Source: DATFQI01 sp963831105
GTDB taxonomy: Bacteria > Actinomycetota > Thermoleophilia > Solirubrobacterales > Solirubrobacteraceae
Assembly: GCA_963831105.1 (NCBI GenBank)
Contig: CAWHOS010000007.1
Location: forward strand, 124,001-188,000
Direction: 5' to 3'
Length of the DNA stretch: 64,000 nt
Below the pieces are notes generated by a model. The model made no database searches and was not told where the DNA came from. It worked only from the letters and a program-made list of their open reading frames with translations. The first letter of the stretch is position 1, and each line of letters begins with the position of its first letter. Positions 33,057-43,048 of the stretch are shown here, piece by piece. The translations under genes and the position numbers were made by a program.

Positions 33057-35974
33057 GCCGCCTCCTCCGGCGGCTCCTCGCCGGCCCGGCAGATCCCCGG
33101 GTAGGCGCAGCCGTTCGGCGAGCACCGCGAGGGGCACGGGCGGATCCGGCCCTCCCGCATCGCCCGCGCCGCCCCGAGCGCGGCCTCGCGCGCCTCCAGC
33201 AGCGCGGCGTCCAGCGCCTCGGGCGCGACCACGTCGCCGTTGACGTAGCGGCCCGGCGTCCCCGCGGTCACGAAGCCGCGCGGGCGGCGGTCGCCCTTGC
33301 CGATCGGCTGGTAGAGCGCGCCGGCGAGCTCCAGCCCCAGCAGCTCGCGCGCCGCGAGCGCGTAGAGCGCCGCCTGCAGCCGCCCGTCCTGGCCCCAGCG
33401 GGCGCCCGCGTGGACGGTCTTGCCCTTGTAGTCGCGCACCACGGCCGTGCCGCTGCCGTCGACGTCGATCCGGTCGACCCGGCCCGTGACGGAGAAGCCC
33501 GAGCCGTTGAGCGCGAGCGCGCCGTGGCTGTCGCCCTCGCGCCCGAAGCTCCACTCGAGCCATTGCGGCTCCATCCCGGCGCCCGTCTCGGCCTCGTGGC
33601 GCAGGTAGCGCACGAGATCCTCCTCGAGCGCGCGCAGCCCGGCGCGCCCGCGGGCGCTCGCGAGCTCGCGGCCCCGGCTCGCGCGCACGGCGCCGAGCGC
33701 CCGCTCCAGCTCGGCCAGCGCGGCCTCGATCGTGTCCGGCCCCAGGCGCGCGGAGCCCGTGCGCTCCTTGAGCCCGCGCAGCGTCGTCTCCAGCACCGCG
33801 TGCGCGAGCGAGCCCTTGCGCATCGGCTCGGGATCCGGCTCGGCCCGCAGCGGCTTGAGCACCGACTCGACGAGCCAGCGCACGCCGCAGGCGGCGAACG
33901 TCTCCAGCCCGCGCGCCGCCTCCGGCCCGCGCGCGGCCAGCGCCGCGAGCACCGCGCCGGAGCCCGGCGGCCCGAGCGGCGGCGGCTCGGGCCCGCGCTG
34001 AGCGGCCGCCTGCGCGCGGCGCAGCTCGTGCGGGGTCGGCGCGGTCGCGGGCGGCCACGTCACCTCGGCGAGCAGCCGCGTGCCGCGCTCGCGCCACAGC
34101 TCGTCCGTGAACAGCGCGCGGACGTCGGCGATGAACGGCGACGGCTGCACCGGGTCGCCGTCCTCGTCGGAGGACCGGAAGGAGAGGAACAGGACCTCCT
34201 CCGGCCGCGAGACGCAGGCGTAGAAGAGGTGGCGCTCCTCGCCCAGTACGTCCTCGTGGCGGCGCAGGAAGAGCCCGCTCGCCCGCGCGAGCGACGTGCG
34301 GGCGTCATCGTCGAGGAACGGCTCGGGCGAGGGGCGGCGCGGGAACTCGCCCTCCTGCAGGCCGCAGACGAAGACGGCGCGGAAGCGGCGCGCCCGGATC
34401 GCGCGCGCGGTGGCGACGAGCACGCCGCCGGCCGCCGCGTCCTGGCGGACGGTCACCGCGGCGAGCGCCTCGAGCACCTCCTCCGGACCGCCGGCCAGCA
34501 GCTCGGGGTCGGCCTCCGCCAGGGAGCGCAGCTCGCGCGCCGCCCCGCGCAGCTCGGCCGCCGTGCGCGCGTCCGCGGCCTCCTCCGGCCCCAGCACGGC
34601 GGCGCGGCGGCGGTGCGGCGCGGTCCAGATCCTCTCCCCCTCGGCGAGCAGCGCGTCCAGCAGCGCCGCCGGCCCCTCGGCGGCCGCCGCGGCGAACGCG
34701 TCGAGCTCGTCCAGCGTTCCGCCCTCCCACAGGCGCCGCGCGTCGGCCGCCGTCACGGCCTCCGAGCGCCGCGCCCGCGCGTCCAGCGCGTCCGCCGCGT
34801 CGGGGTCGGCCAGCTTGCCGGGGGTGCGCAGCCACGCGATCACGTCGTTCGCCCGGCCGCCCGGCAGCGCCGCGCGGGCGAACGCCAGCAGCCCGGCCCC
34901 GAGCCGGGTGCGGGCCAGCGACAGCCGCGCGTCCGGCGCGACGGGGACCCCGTAGTCGGCGAGCCCGGTCGCGAGCACCTCGACCGCGGCGCCGCCCTCG
35001 CGCACGAGCACCGCGATGTCCTCGGCCGCCACGCCCTCGCGCATCAGCTCGAGCACCTCGGCGGCGACGAGCTCGGCCTCGGCGCGCTCGCCGCCCGCCT
35101 CCAGCAGGCGCACGGCGCCGTTGGGCGGGCAGGGATCGCCCCCGCCCTCGAACAGCCGGCGCTCCAGGTGGTGCAGCGCGCGCCGGGCGGGCGGCGCGTA
35201 GTGCTCCGAGCGGTCGTCGAGCGCGACGTGGCGGTCGGCGAGCGGCTTCAGCAGCTCGACCGTCGCGGCGTGCCCGGCGAACGCCGCCCGCCCCGCCTCA
35301 TACGGCAGCGCCACCCAGACCTCGGCCTCCGCGCGGCCGGCCAGCGTCTCGACCGCGTCGAGCTGCAGCGGATCCAGGTCGTCGAAGCCGTACAGCAGCA
35401 CCGGACGCCGGCCCCAGGCGGCGGGCCGCTCGCGCAGCCCGTCCAGCGCCGCGCGGGCGTGGCCCTGCTCGTCGCGGCGGCCGAGCCCCTCCAGCCGCCG
35501 GTGGTAGGCCGAGTAGAGCGCCGCCAGCTCCTCGGCGTGGGCGGGCGCCTCGCCGCCGGCCGCCCAGCCGCGCAGCGCGCGCGTGAACCGTGCCGGCGTG
35601 ACGAGCGAGCGGCCGAGCTCGGCGAACAGGTCGCCGGCCGCCGCCGTGAAGCCTGGTGCGCGTGCTGACGCGACCAGTACTTTCAGGTGGGTCTCCCGGA
35701 CCGCCGCGCGCACGACGCGGTCGCGCGCCACGGGGCCGAGCGGCCGCCCGTGCACCCCGGCCGCCGCCGCGATCTCCCGCACGAGCCGGCGGAACGTCAG
35801 CACCTCGGCCCCGAACACGATCCCCGCCGCCGCCAGCTCGCGCCGGTAGTGGTCCACGTCGGCCGACGTCGGCACCACCAGCAGCGGATCCTGTGAGCGC
35901 AGCGCGCGCAGGCGCTCGAGCACGACGCCGGCCTTGGCGGCGTTCGCGGGTCCGGTGACGAGTGTCAGCGGCAT
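33053..35974 (-). CDS. addB: AddB-type helicase-nuclease partner subunit
   Basis: About 973 residues. The helicase-like N-terminus has a degenerate Walker A (LVTGPANAAKAG), so ATPase activity is doubtful. Further motifs are VVPTSADVDHYRREL, EDIAVLVREGGAAVEVL, VFVCGLQEGEFPRRP and HLFYACVSRPEEVLFLSF. The C-terminal PD-(D/E)XK nuclease has TAVVRDYKGK. Cysteines in FAACGVRW and CPSRCSPNGCAYPGIC form an iron-sulfur cluster of the AddB class. ATG at 35974, with GTG/TTG in frame just upstream. First gene of the addB-addA pair. Confidence 0.88.
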   Translation of the reverse strand: MPLTLVTGPANAAKAGVVLERLRALRSQDPLLVVPTSADVDHYRRELAAAGIVFGAEVLTFRRLVREIAAAAGVHGRPLGPVARDRVVRAAVRETHLKVLVASARAPGFTAAAGDLFAELGRSLVTPARFTRALRGWAAGGEAPAHAEELAALYSAYHRRLEGLGRRDEQGHARAALDGLRERPAAWGRRPVLLYGFDDLDPLQLDAVETLAGRAEAEVWVALPYEAGRAAFAGHAATVELLKPLADRHVALDDRSEHYAPPARRALHHLERRLFEGGGDPCPPNGAVRLLEAGGERAEAELVAAEVLELMREGVAAEDIAVLVREGGAAVEVLATGLADYGVPVAPDARLSLARTRLGAGLLAFARAALPGGRANDVIAWLRTPGKLADPDAADALDARARRSEAVTAADARRLWEGGTLDELDAFAAAAAEGPAALLDALLAEGERIWTAPHRRRAAVLGPEEAADARTAAELRGAARELRSLAEADPELLAGGPEEVLEALAAVTVRQDAAAGGVLVATARAIRARRFRAVFVCGLQEGEFPRRPSPEPFLDDDARTSLARASGLFLRRHEDVLGEERHLFYACVSRPEEVLFLSFRSSDEDGDPVQPSPFIADVRALFTDELWRERGTRLLAEVTWPPATAPTPHELRRAQAAAQRGPEPPPLGPPGSGAVLAALAARGPEAARGLETFAACGVRWLVESVLKPLRAEPDPEPMRKGSLAHAVLETTLRGLKERTGSARLGPDTIEAALAELERALGAVRASRGRELASARGRAGLRALEEDLVRYLRHEAETGAGMEPQWLEWSFGREGDSHGALALNGSGFSVTGRVDRIDVDGSGTAVVRDYKGKTVHAGARWGQDGRLQAALYALAARELLGLELAGALYQPIGKGDRRPRGFVTAGTPGRYVNGDVVAPEALDAALLEAREAALGAARAMREGRIRPCPSRCSPNGCAYPGICRAGEEPPEEAA

Positions 35975-36153
35975 GGCCACCAAGGGTTGCGCGCGGACCC
36001 GACGGCATCAGCGAAGAACCCGCAACGTCCACCGATCGGGGGAGTTCAAACCACGATTGGACGAATGTTGGGGTACCCCCATTGCCTCAAGTTGTCAGGC
36101 TCGCTGTCGTAACTCCGATAGAGGGAATAGAGCAAGCACCGACGGGAGCAACC

Positions 36154-36459
36154 ATGCCGCACCTGTATCTGCCCACCGAGCACACCGACGCGGACCTCGT
36201 TCTCGCGGCGGACGTCGCCGCGGCCGTGTCCAGTGCGGACCTCTACGTCACCTGGACGATCGAAGCCGGTACCGGCACCCCCGAGGTCGAGGCCGTGGTG
36301 CGCGACGAGCGCCCCGCTCCGGAGACGAACCCCTTCGCCGACCTGCTGATCGCGCTCTTCCAGGGCGTGGCCGCCCTCTGGCGCTCGCTGACCGGCCCGC
36401 CGGCGCAGCGCATCGCCCCCGCGCCGGTCGCCGGCGCGACGCGCGAGCCGTCGATCTAG
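36154..36459 (+). CDS. Hypothetical 101-residue protein
   Basis: Begins MPHLYLPTEHTDADLVLAAD. It has a central segment ETNPFADLLIALFQGVAALW that is amphipathic or membrane-active. No motif recognised. The ATG at 36154 follows GGGAG. Upstream, 35975-36153 holds a perfect GGGGTACCCC palindrome near 36073 and a possible promoter TTGTCA...GATAGA; no other gene is seen there. The stop overlaps the left arm of inverted-repeat element 2. Confidence 0.55.
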   Translation: MPHLYLPTEHTDADLVLAADVAAAVSSADLYVTWTIEAGTGTPEVEAVVRDERPAPETNPFADLLIALFQGVAALWRSLTGPPAQRIAPAPVAGATREPSI

Positions 36460-36567
36460 GAGTCCGTCACAGAAGATCCGGCCCGACCGGTGTGGTCGCG
36501 GACCGAGTCGATCCGGCGAAGCGTCCATGGCCGCATCCGGGCGTGCCGGGGTTCTTTGACGGGCTCC
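36459..36567. repeat. Dispersed inverted-repeat element 2, long copy
   Basis: Arms GGAGTCCGTCACAGA (36459-36473) and TCTTTGACGGGCTCC (36553-36567) pair at 13 of 15 positions. The interior begins AGATCCGG and ends ATCCGGGCGTGCCGGGG, matching the short copy at 10506-10555 (read on the minus strand) with about 60 bp extra in the middle. It too fills a junction between convergent genes, next to the topB stop. Confidence 0.82.
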
Positions 36568-36571
36568 TGTC

Positions 36572-38819
36572 CTACGCCGCCTGGGCCGCGCCGTCGGCGG
36601 CGCGGTCCCGTGCCGCCTGCGCGGCCTCGTCCTCGCCCTCGGGCGGCTTGGCGCCCTCGCGCGCCCACGGCTCGTCGAACTCGACGCGCCACTTGCCGTC
36701 CTCGGTCTGCAGCAGCGCCAGCCGGGCGCGGAAGGAACGGCCCGAGCGGCCCTTGAAGCCGGCGACCGCGCGCTCCGTGCGGCCCGTGGAGATCAGCTCG
36801 CGCGCCACCGCGGCGGGCAGCGTCTTGCCGGCCTTGGACTTCCAGATCACGAAGCCGCAGCCCGGGTCCTCGCGCGACCAGCACGAGAAGCCCTTGCGGT
36901 TCTCGACGATGTCGTGGCCGCAGACGGGGCACGGCCCGAGGTTCGCGCGCGGGATGCGCACGTCCTTGAGCGTCTCGTCGAGCGTGTGCACGGTCTCGCC
37001 GGCGAACAGCGCGATGTCGCGCATGAAGATCTCGCGCGGCTCCTCGCCGTGCTCGATCTTGCCCAGCCGCGTCTCCCAGTCGCCCGTCAGAGACGGCGAC
37101 GTCAGCGGGTGCTCGCCGAGCAGCCGGATCACGTTGAGGCCCTTCTCGGTGGCCACGAGCGAGCGGCCCTCGCGCTCGACGTACTCGACGTCGATCAGGC
37201 GCTCGATGATGGCGGCGCGGGTCGCCGGCGTGCCGATGCCTGAGTCCTTCATCGCCTCGCGCAACTCGTCGTCGTCGACGAGCTTGCCCGCGGTCTCCAT
37301 CGCCGCCAGCAGCGACGCGTCCGAGTAGCGGCGCGGCGGCTTGGTGACCTTCTCCTCGGCGGCGACGTCCTTGGTGTCCACGGCCTCGCCGCGCTCGAGC
37401 TTCGGGAGCTGCTGCGGGCCGCCCTCGTCCTCGTCGGACGCCGACTGGGCGCCGGACTCCAGCGCCTCCTCGCCGTAGACGCCGCGCCAGCCGGCCACGA
37501 GCAGGACGCGGCCGCGGGTGCGGAAGACGTGCTCGGCCACCGTCGTCTCCAGGCGCGTGTTCTCGAACACGGCCTCGGGGTGGAAGGCGGCGAGGAACCG
37601 GCGCGCGACCATGTCGTAGATGCGCCGGTCGTCGTCGGACATCTTCTCGATCCGGTGCGACGAGTTGGTCGGGATGATCGCGTGGTGGTCGGTGACCTTC
37701 GCGTCGTTGATGACGCGCCCGGTCGGCAGCACGTCGAGCCCGGTCACGTAGGCGGCCGCCTTCGCGTACTCGCGGTGCTGGCCGACGTGGCCCGCGATCG
37801 GCTTGATCTCGGCGCCCATGTCCGAGGGCAGGAAGCGCGAGTTGGTACGCGGGTAGGTGAGCGCCTTGTGCTCCTCGTAGAGCCGCTGGGCGGCCGCGAG
37901 CGTGCGCCGGGCCGAGAAGCCGTAGCGCGTGTTGGCCTCGCGCTGGAGCGTCGTGAGGTCGTACAGCAGCGGCGCCTTCTCGGAGCGCTTGGTCGTCTCG
38001 AGCTTGGTGATCTCGCCCGTGCGGCCGCGGACGGCCTCGACGACCGCCTCGGCCTGCTTCGCCGGTCTTCAGGCGAGGCTGCGACCCGTCGTGGTAGCGG
38101 CCCGCGTAGCGGCGCCCCGACTCGCCGGAGGTCGGCTCGAAGTTCGCGTCGACGAGCCAGTAGGGCTCGGGCTTGAAGGCGCGGATCTCCTCCTCGCGGC
38201 GGGCGATGATCGCGAGCGTCGGCGTCTGGACGCGGCCGAGCGTGACGGCGCGGTCGAACGAGGAGCGCAGCCGGATCGTGGCCGCGCGGGTGGCGTTCAT
38301 GCCGACGATCCAGTCGGCCTCCGAGCGCGAGCGGGCCGCCTCCTCGAGCTTGGCGAACTCCGAGGCGGGCCGCAGCCCGGCGAAGGCCTGCTTGATCGCG
38401 CTCGAGGTCATCGAGGACAGCCACAGCCGCTGGACGGGCTTCTCGACGCCGGACTTCTCGAGCGTCCAGGCGAAGATCAGCTCGCCCTCGCGGCCGGCGT
38501 CGCAGGCGTTGATGATCTCGTCGACGTCCTTGCGCCGCAGCAGCCGCGTGATCACGGTCATCTGCTTGCGCGAGCGCTCGTCGCGGACCTCGAGCCTGAA
38601 GTCGTCGGGGATGATCGGCAGGTCCGCCATCCGCCACTTCTTGTACTTGGCGTCGTACTCGTCGGGCTCCGCGAGCTGCACGAGATGGCCGACGGCCCAC
38701 GTGACGACGTGGGAGTCGGACTCGAGGTAGCCCTCGTGCTTGGCGAACTGACCCGGGAGGGCCCGGGTCAGGTCGCGCCCGACGGAGGGCTTCTCGGCGA
38801 GGACGAGCGTCTTGGCCAT
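36572..38819 (-). CDS. topB: DNA topoisomerase III (type IA), one frameshift
   Basis: About 748 residues, an ATP-independent type IA topoisomerase that resolves single-stranded crossings. The Toprim domain has KTLVLAEKPSVGRDL and CDAGREGELIF. GMNATRAATI and TLGRVQTPTL are type IA motifs. The catalytic Tyr is in LTYPRTNSRFLPSDM, and DHHAIIPTN and GIGTPATRA follow. The C-terminus carries a zinc-ribbon unit (CPVCGHDIVENRKGFSCW, then a further Cys). One extra base near 38064 breaks the frame at RLKT/KQAEA; length fits a single insertion. It is convergent with the hypothetical gene on its left. Confidence 0.92.
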
Positions 38820-38847
38820 GGCCGCTCGACGATAGCGGGCGGGCTTC

Positions 38848-39984
38848 TCAGGCGCAGGGACCGGTGGAGACCGGTCCGCTCGAGTCGCCCAGCGCCGAGC
38901 GCACGACGGCGTTGGGCACGCCGTAGCCGCCGCGCGGGCCGCTCGTGGTGGCGGCGAAGATCGTCGTGACCACGCGGCCGCGGCCGTCGACCATCGGGCC
39001 GCCCGAGTTGCCCGAGCGCACCGCGCCGCGCAGCGAGGTGATCGAGCGCCGCACCGGCCCGCGGCCGTAGGCGTCCTGCGTGACGACGTCGCGGGTCGCG
39101 CCCAGCCGCCCGGCGCGCTCGTCGTAGGGCCCGTTGCGCGGGAACCCGAGCACGGCGGCCGACGTGCCGGCGCGCGGCGAGGCGGCGAGCGGGAGCGCCG
39201 GCGCCTGCAGCCCGGGCACCCGCAGCACCGCGACGTCGTTGCGCGGGTCGAAGTGCGACGGCCTCGGCGTCGATGCCGGGCTCGTCGCCCTCCAGCAGCA
39301 CGCGCGTGTCCTTCTGGCCCGCGACCACGTGCGCGTTCGTGACCACGATCCCCTCGCCGGCCACCCAGCCCGACCCCTCGACGCCGAGGCCGCAGGCGGT
39401 GCCGAGCACCTTGACGACGCTGCGCGCCGCGGCGTCGACCTGCGGGTCGTCGACGATCCCCCTGGCCGGCGCCTGCACGCGCACCTCGGGCCCGTCGATG
39501 CGCGGGAACGGATCGAGGTTCTCGAGCGCGTTGAGAGCCCGCTCGTGGGCGGCAGGATCGTGTTGAGGCGCTGGAGGACGTAGGAGCGCTGCACCGCCTG
39601 GCGCAGCTCGCCGCCCGAGCCGAGCGCCACCGCGCCGAGCACCCAGACCACGCCGAGGCCCATGCAGGCGGTCAGCACGGCCCCCAGCACGCCGTCGAGC
39701 GCAGCGGCCGCGGGCGTGCGCACGCGGGCGCGCAGGCGCGCGCCGATGCCCTCGAAGCCCATCGCCAGCACGGCCCCGGCGACGAGCGCGCCGATCAGTC
39801 CGAACGCGGGCGCCCAGCCGGAATCGGCGCCGTCGGGGAGCACGAGCGGCCCGACGCGGGTCCCCACCCACGCGCCGATCACGAAGCCGACCAGCGCGAG
39901 CGCGCCGGACACGAAGCCCTGGGCCCACCCGAACAGGGCGAGCAGGATCACGATCCCCAGGACGATCCAGTCGAGCCCCGTCAT
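38848..39984 (-). CDS. MarP-like membrane serine protease (CvpA plus trypsin), two frameshifts
   Basis: About 378 residues. The N-terminal CvpA-type domain has four transmembrane segments (from LDWIVLGIVILLALFGWA to about residue 140). A periplasmic trypsin-like domain follows with the triad in IVVTNAHVVAG (His), RNDVAVLRVPG (Asp) and RSGNSGGPMV (Ser). This is the architecture of Mycobacterium MarP (Rv3671c), which protects against acid by cleaving cell-wall enzymes. Breaks near 39545 and 39258 cancel out in total length. ATG at 39984. It is divergent from the penicillin-binding protein gene 36 bp away. Confidence 0.88.
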   Translation of the reverse strand: MTGLDWIVLGIVILLALFGWAQGFVSGALALVGFVIGAWVGTRVGPLVLPDGADSGWAPAFGLIGALVAGAVLAMGFEGIGARLRARVRTPAAAALDGVLGAVLTACMGLGVVWVLGAVALGSGGELRQAVQRSYVLQRLNTILPPTSGLSTRSRTSIRSRASTGPRCACRRRPGGSSTTRRSTPRRAASSRCSAPPAASASRGRAGWPARGSWSRTRTWSRARRTRACCWRATSPASTPRPSHFDPRNDVAVLRVPGLQAPALPLAASPRAGTSAAVLGFPRNGPYDERAGRLGATRDVVTQDAYGRGPVRRSITSLRGAVRSGNSGGPMVDGRGRVVTTIFAATTSGPRGGYGVPNAVVRSALGDSSGPVSTGPCA

Positions 39985-40019
39985 TGCCGCAGTGAGGCTA
40001 CCCTCGCCCGACTCTCGCA

Positions 40020-41767
40020 ATGGCCGCCCAACCCCCGTCGCCCCTCGTCGGTCCGCCCCCGCGTCGCCCCACGCGCCAGAGCCGGATGCTCCAGCGGCTG
40101 GCCCCGCTCGTGGCCTTCGCGGCGGTCGCGTTCGCGGTCGGGATCGTGATCGGCTCCCGCCACGAACCGTCCGAGCGCCGCGTCGCGGCGCGCTTCGCGG
40201 CTGCCTGGGAGCGCGGCGACTACGCGACGATGCACTCGCTGCTGACCGCGAAGGCGCGCGGTGAGTTCCCGCTGCGCCGCTTCGAGCGCGCGTACACGCG
40301 CGCGGCCGACACCGCGACGCTCGCCGAGCTGCGCGCCTCCCGGCCCCGCGTGCTGGACGACGGCAAGGTCGAGCTCGGCGTGCGGCTGAAGACCCGGATC
40401 TTCGGGACCAAGGCGAGCAAGCTCGAGCTCGCCGTCGAGGAGGACCCGGACGACGGCACTTCGGGCGTCGCCTGGCGGCCCGAGCTCGTGTTCCCCGGGC
40501 TGCGAGCGGGCGAGCGGCTGGAGCGCGACGACGGAGATGCCCCCGCGGGCGGCGATCCAGGCGCGCGACGGCACGATCATCGCCCAGGGCGAGCAGCGGC
40601 TCTCCGACCTCGGATCGCTGGCCTCCGAGATCGCCGGCCGGCTCGGCCCGGCGCCGCCCGAGCGCGAGGAGGAGCTGGCCCGCCGCGGCGTGCCAGAGGG
40701 CACGCCGGTCGGGCTGACCGGGCTCGAGCGCACGTTCGACGAGCGGCTCGCGGGCAAGCCGGGCGGCACCCTGAAGGCCGGGGCGCGCGTGCTGGCGCGC
40801 AGCGAGCCGGCCGAGGGCTCGGCCGTGCGGACCACGATCGACCCCGAGGTCCAGGAGGCCGCCGTGATCGCGCTGGCCGGCCGCTTCGGCGGGATCGCGG
40901 TCATGCGCCCGCGCGACGGCGAGGTGCTCGCGCTGGCCGGGATCGCCTACAGCGCCCCGCAGCCCCCCGGCTCCACGTTCAAGATCGTCACGCTCGCCGG
41001 GCTGCTCGACGCCGGCGTGGTCAAGCGCAACGAGAAGTTCCCGATCGAGACCAAGACCACGCTCGAGGGCGTCGAGCTCGAGAACGCCAACGGCGAGGCC
41101 TGCGGCGGCTCGCTGCGGGCGTCGTTCGCGGAGTCCTGCAACTCGGTCTTCGCGCCGCTCGGCGCCAAGCTCGGCGCGGAGCGGCTCGTCGCCACCGCCG
41201 AGAAGTTCGGCTTCAACGAGGAGCCCGGGCTGCCGGGCGCCGCGCGCTCCACGATCCCGGCCGCCGACGAGGTCGGCGACGACCTCGCCGTCGGCTCGAC
41301 CGCGATCGGCCAGGGCAAGGTGCTCGCCACCCCGCTGCTGATGGCCGACGTCGCCTCCGCGATCGCCCAGGAGGGCCGCCGCCCCAAGCCCACCCTGCTC
41401 AAGGGCGCGGGAGGCGTCGCCGGCCGCGCCACCACGCCCGAGGCCGCGAGGTTCATCGCCCGCGCCATGCGCTCTGTCGTCACCGACGGCACGGGCATCG
41501 GCGCCGCCGTCCCCGGCGTGAAGGTCGCGGGCAAGACCGGCACGGCCGAGCTGCGCTCGACGGTCAGCGAGGACCCGATCCCCGACGACCCGTCCCAGCC
41601 GCCCGCCGAGGAGGACCTCACGCGACACCGACGCCTGGTTCACGGCGTTCGCCCCGCTGCGCGACCCGAAGGTCGCGGTCTGCGTGCTGCTCGTCGGCCA
41701 GGGCGCGGGCGGGGCCACCGCGGCCCCGGCCGCCAAGACCGTCATCGAAGCCGCCCTGAAGGGCTGA
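40020..41767 (+). CDS. Class B penicillin-binding protein (NTF2-like plus transpeptidase), two frameshifts
   Basis: About 582 residues. One transmembrane anchor (about 26-46) is followed by a MecA-N/NTF2-like domain (about 50-160, FAAAWERGDYATMHSLLT), a dimerisation region and the transpeptidase. Catalytic motifs are SxxK in GSTFKIVTL, SxN in ESCNSVFAPLG and KTG in VAGKTGTAEL. It cross-links peptidoglycan at the outer face of the membrane. Frame breaks lie near 40540 and 41625. The first-frame ATG at 40020 lacks a strong ribosome site. The stop at 41765 is 51 bp before palindrome copy C. Confidence 0.9.
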
Positions 41768-41818
41768 AACTGCGCTGGGTAGGGAGGTGAGGGGTGCCCG
41801 AGCCGTCCCGATCTCCAT

Positions 41819-41863
41819 CGAGCGGTCAGTTGTTCAGGCTGAGCCTGAAGAATCGACCGCTCG
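41819..41863. repeat. Dispersed palindrome, copy C
   Basis: Left arm 41819-41840 (CGAGCGGTCAGTTGTTCAGG then CT), loop base 41841, right arm 41842-41863. It has the same arm length and core (TTCAGGCTGAGCCTGAA) as copies A and B. It lies between the penicillin-binding protein gene and the convergent lipoprotein gene, with no AbiEi/DUF559 gene near it. Confidence 0.9.
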
Positions 41864-41955
41864 AAGCCGCGCGGCCCGAAACCCACCCCCTCGGTGCCCG
41901 CCGTTCAGACGCACCGCACCCTGAGCGCGGCGCAAGCGCAGCCGGCCGAGCCGGC

Positions 41956-42511
41956 TCAGACGTCGAGGTCGACGATCGCCGGTCGTGCCGGACCCGCGCT
42001 TGAAGCGGAACTCCAGCGGCCGGTTCTGCAGCGACTCGGTCTTGACCTTGAACAGCAGCATCGAGCCCTGGATCGTGGTCTCGGAGGCCACGGAGTCGGC
42101 CTCCGGGATCAGGCCCTTGGGCGGGATCGGCTCCGGCTTGTAGGCGAAGGGGTTGATGTCGGTGTCGATCGGGACGGGCCGGTAGAGGTTCTTCTGCGTG
42201 TCCTCGATCACGAAGTCGTTCGCCGGCGCGATCGTCTCGTCCGTCGGGTTCTGCACGCGGATGAAGACCCCGAACCACGTCTCGTCCTCGCCGGTGTCGG
42301 TCGAGCCGCCGGTCAGGCCCTTCAGGTACGCCTGGTCCTCGACGTCGTCCGGGTTCATGTAGCGGGAGATCTGCACCTGGTACTTCAGCTCGTCGATGTC
42401 GAGGTAGATGCCCTCGGTCTCGCCCAGCGTGACGGTCTCCTGCTTGTTGCCGCAGCCCGCGGCCGCGAACGCGCACAGCAGCGCGGCGAAGATGACGAGC
42501 AGACGCCTCAT
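41956..42511 (-). CDS. Lipoprotein of unknown function, frameshift near the 3' end
   Basis: About 184 residues. Signal peptide LLVIFAALLCAFAAAGCGNK with lipobox AAGC (Cys20). The mature domain resembles DUF4352-like immunoglobulin folds: WFGVFIRVQNPTDETIAPAN, then FVIEDTQKNLYRPVPID. The expected end, ...TTAIVDLDV, is reached only if one base near 41980 is removed, which puts the stop at 41956-41958; the family commonly ends this way. It is immediately upstream of the SRPBCC gene's strand partner and convergent with the penicillin-binding protein gene. Confidence 0.8.
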
Positions 42512-42521
42512 GGCCGGGATC

Positions 42522-43016
42522 CTAGACGCCCGCGACCGTGGCGCGCTTGCCGCGGTCGTGGTCCTCCTCGAGGATCGACTGGAGCCGCTGCAGCGCCTTG
42601 CGGCCGCCGCGCTTGAACCACCGTCGCGTGCCCCCGAGGCTCTCCATCAGGCGGTCGGTCGGCAGCTTGGGCTCGATCTCCGTCGTGTGCTCGACCCGCG
42701 TGCCGCTGCCCGAGGGCGACAGCGTCCAGGTCGAGTAGGTCTTGTTGCGGTTGAACTTCCCGCCGCGGCCGGCGGCCACGATCCGGTAGGGCCGCTCGAC
42801 CTCGATGAACGTCATGTCGGCCCAGCCGAAGCGGTCGCGGCGCTTGTCGTAGCGGAAGCGCGCGCCCGCGCCCTGGCCCACGGAGTCGACCCGCGTCAGG
42901 TGCCAGTCCTTGAGGTAGTGGTCGCTGAACTCGGGGTGGTTCGCGATGTCGGCGAGGTAGTCGAAGACCTCCTCGCGCGGCCGGCCGATCGTGATCGTGC
43001 TGGTGACTGGGTCCAC
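42522..43016 (-). CDS. SRPBCC/polyketide-cyclase-like ligand-binding protein
   Basis: 164 residues, START/SRPBCC helix-grip fold. It begins VDPVTSTITIGRPREEVFDY, the standard opening, then LADIANHPEFSDHYLKDW and RIVAAGRGGKFNRNKTYSTW. VEHTTEIEP precedes the long C-terminal helix. It probably binds a small hydrophobic molecule; role unknown. The GTG at 43016 starts the fold. It lies 10 bp upstream of the lipoprotein gene on the same strand. Confidence 0.82.
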   Translation of the reverse strand: MDPVTSTITIGRPREEVFDYLADIANHPEFSDHYLKDWHLTRVDSVGQGAGARFRYDKRRDRFGWADMTFIEVERPYRIVAAGRGGKFNRNKTYSTWTLSPSGSGTRVEHTTEIEPKLPTDRLMESLGGTRRWFKRGGRKALQRLQSILEEDHDRGKRATVAGV

Positions 43017-43048
43017 GGCGGCCGTGAGTCTAATGGCCGCGGGCGCGG

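Noticed and set aside
29469..34097. A single 1542-residue AddA with a long N-terminal extension
   Set aside because: The extension is a shadow of the addB coding frame; the real start is the GTG at 33056, which overlaps the addB stop.
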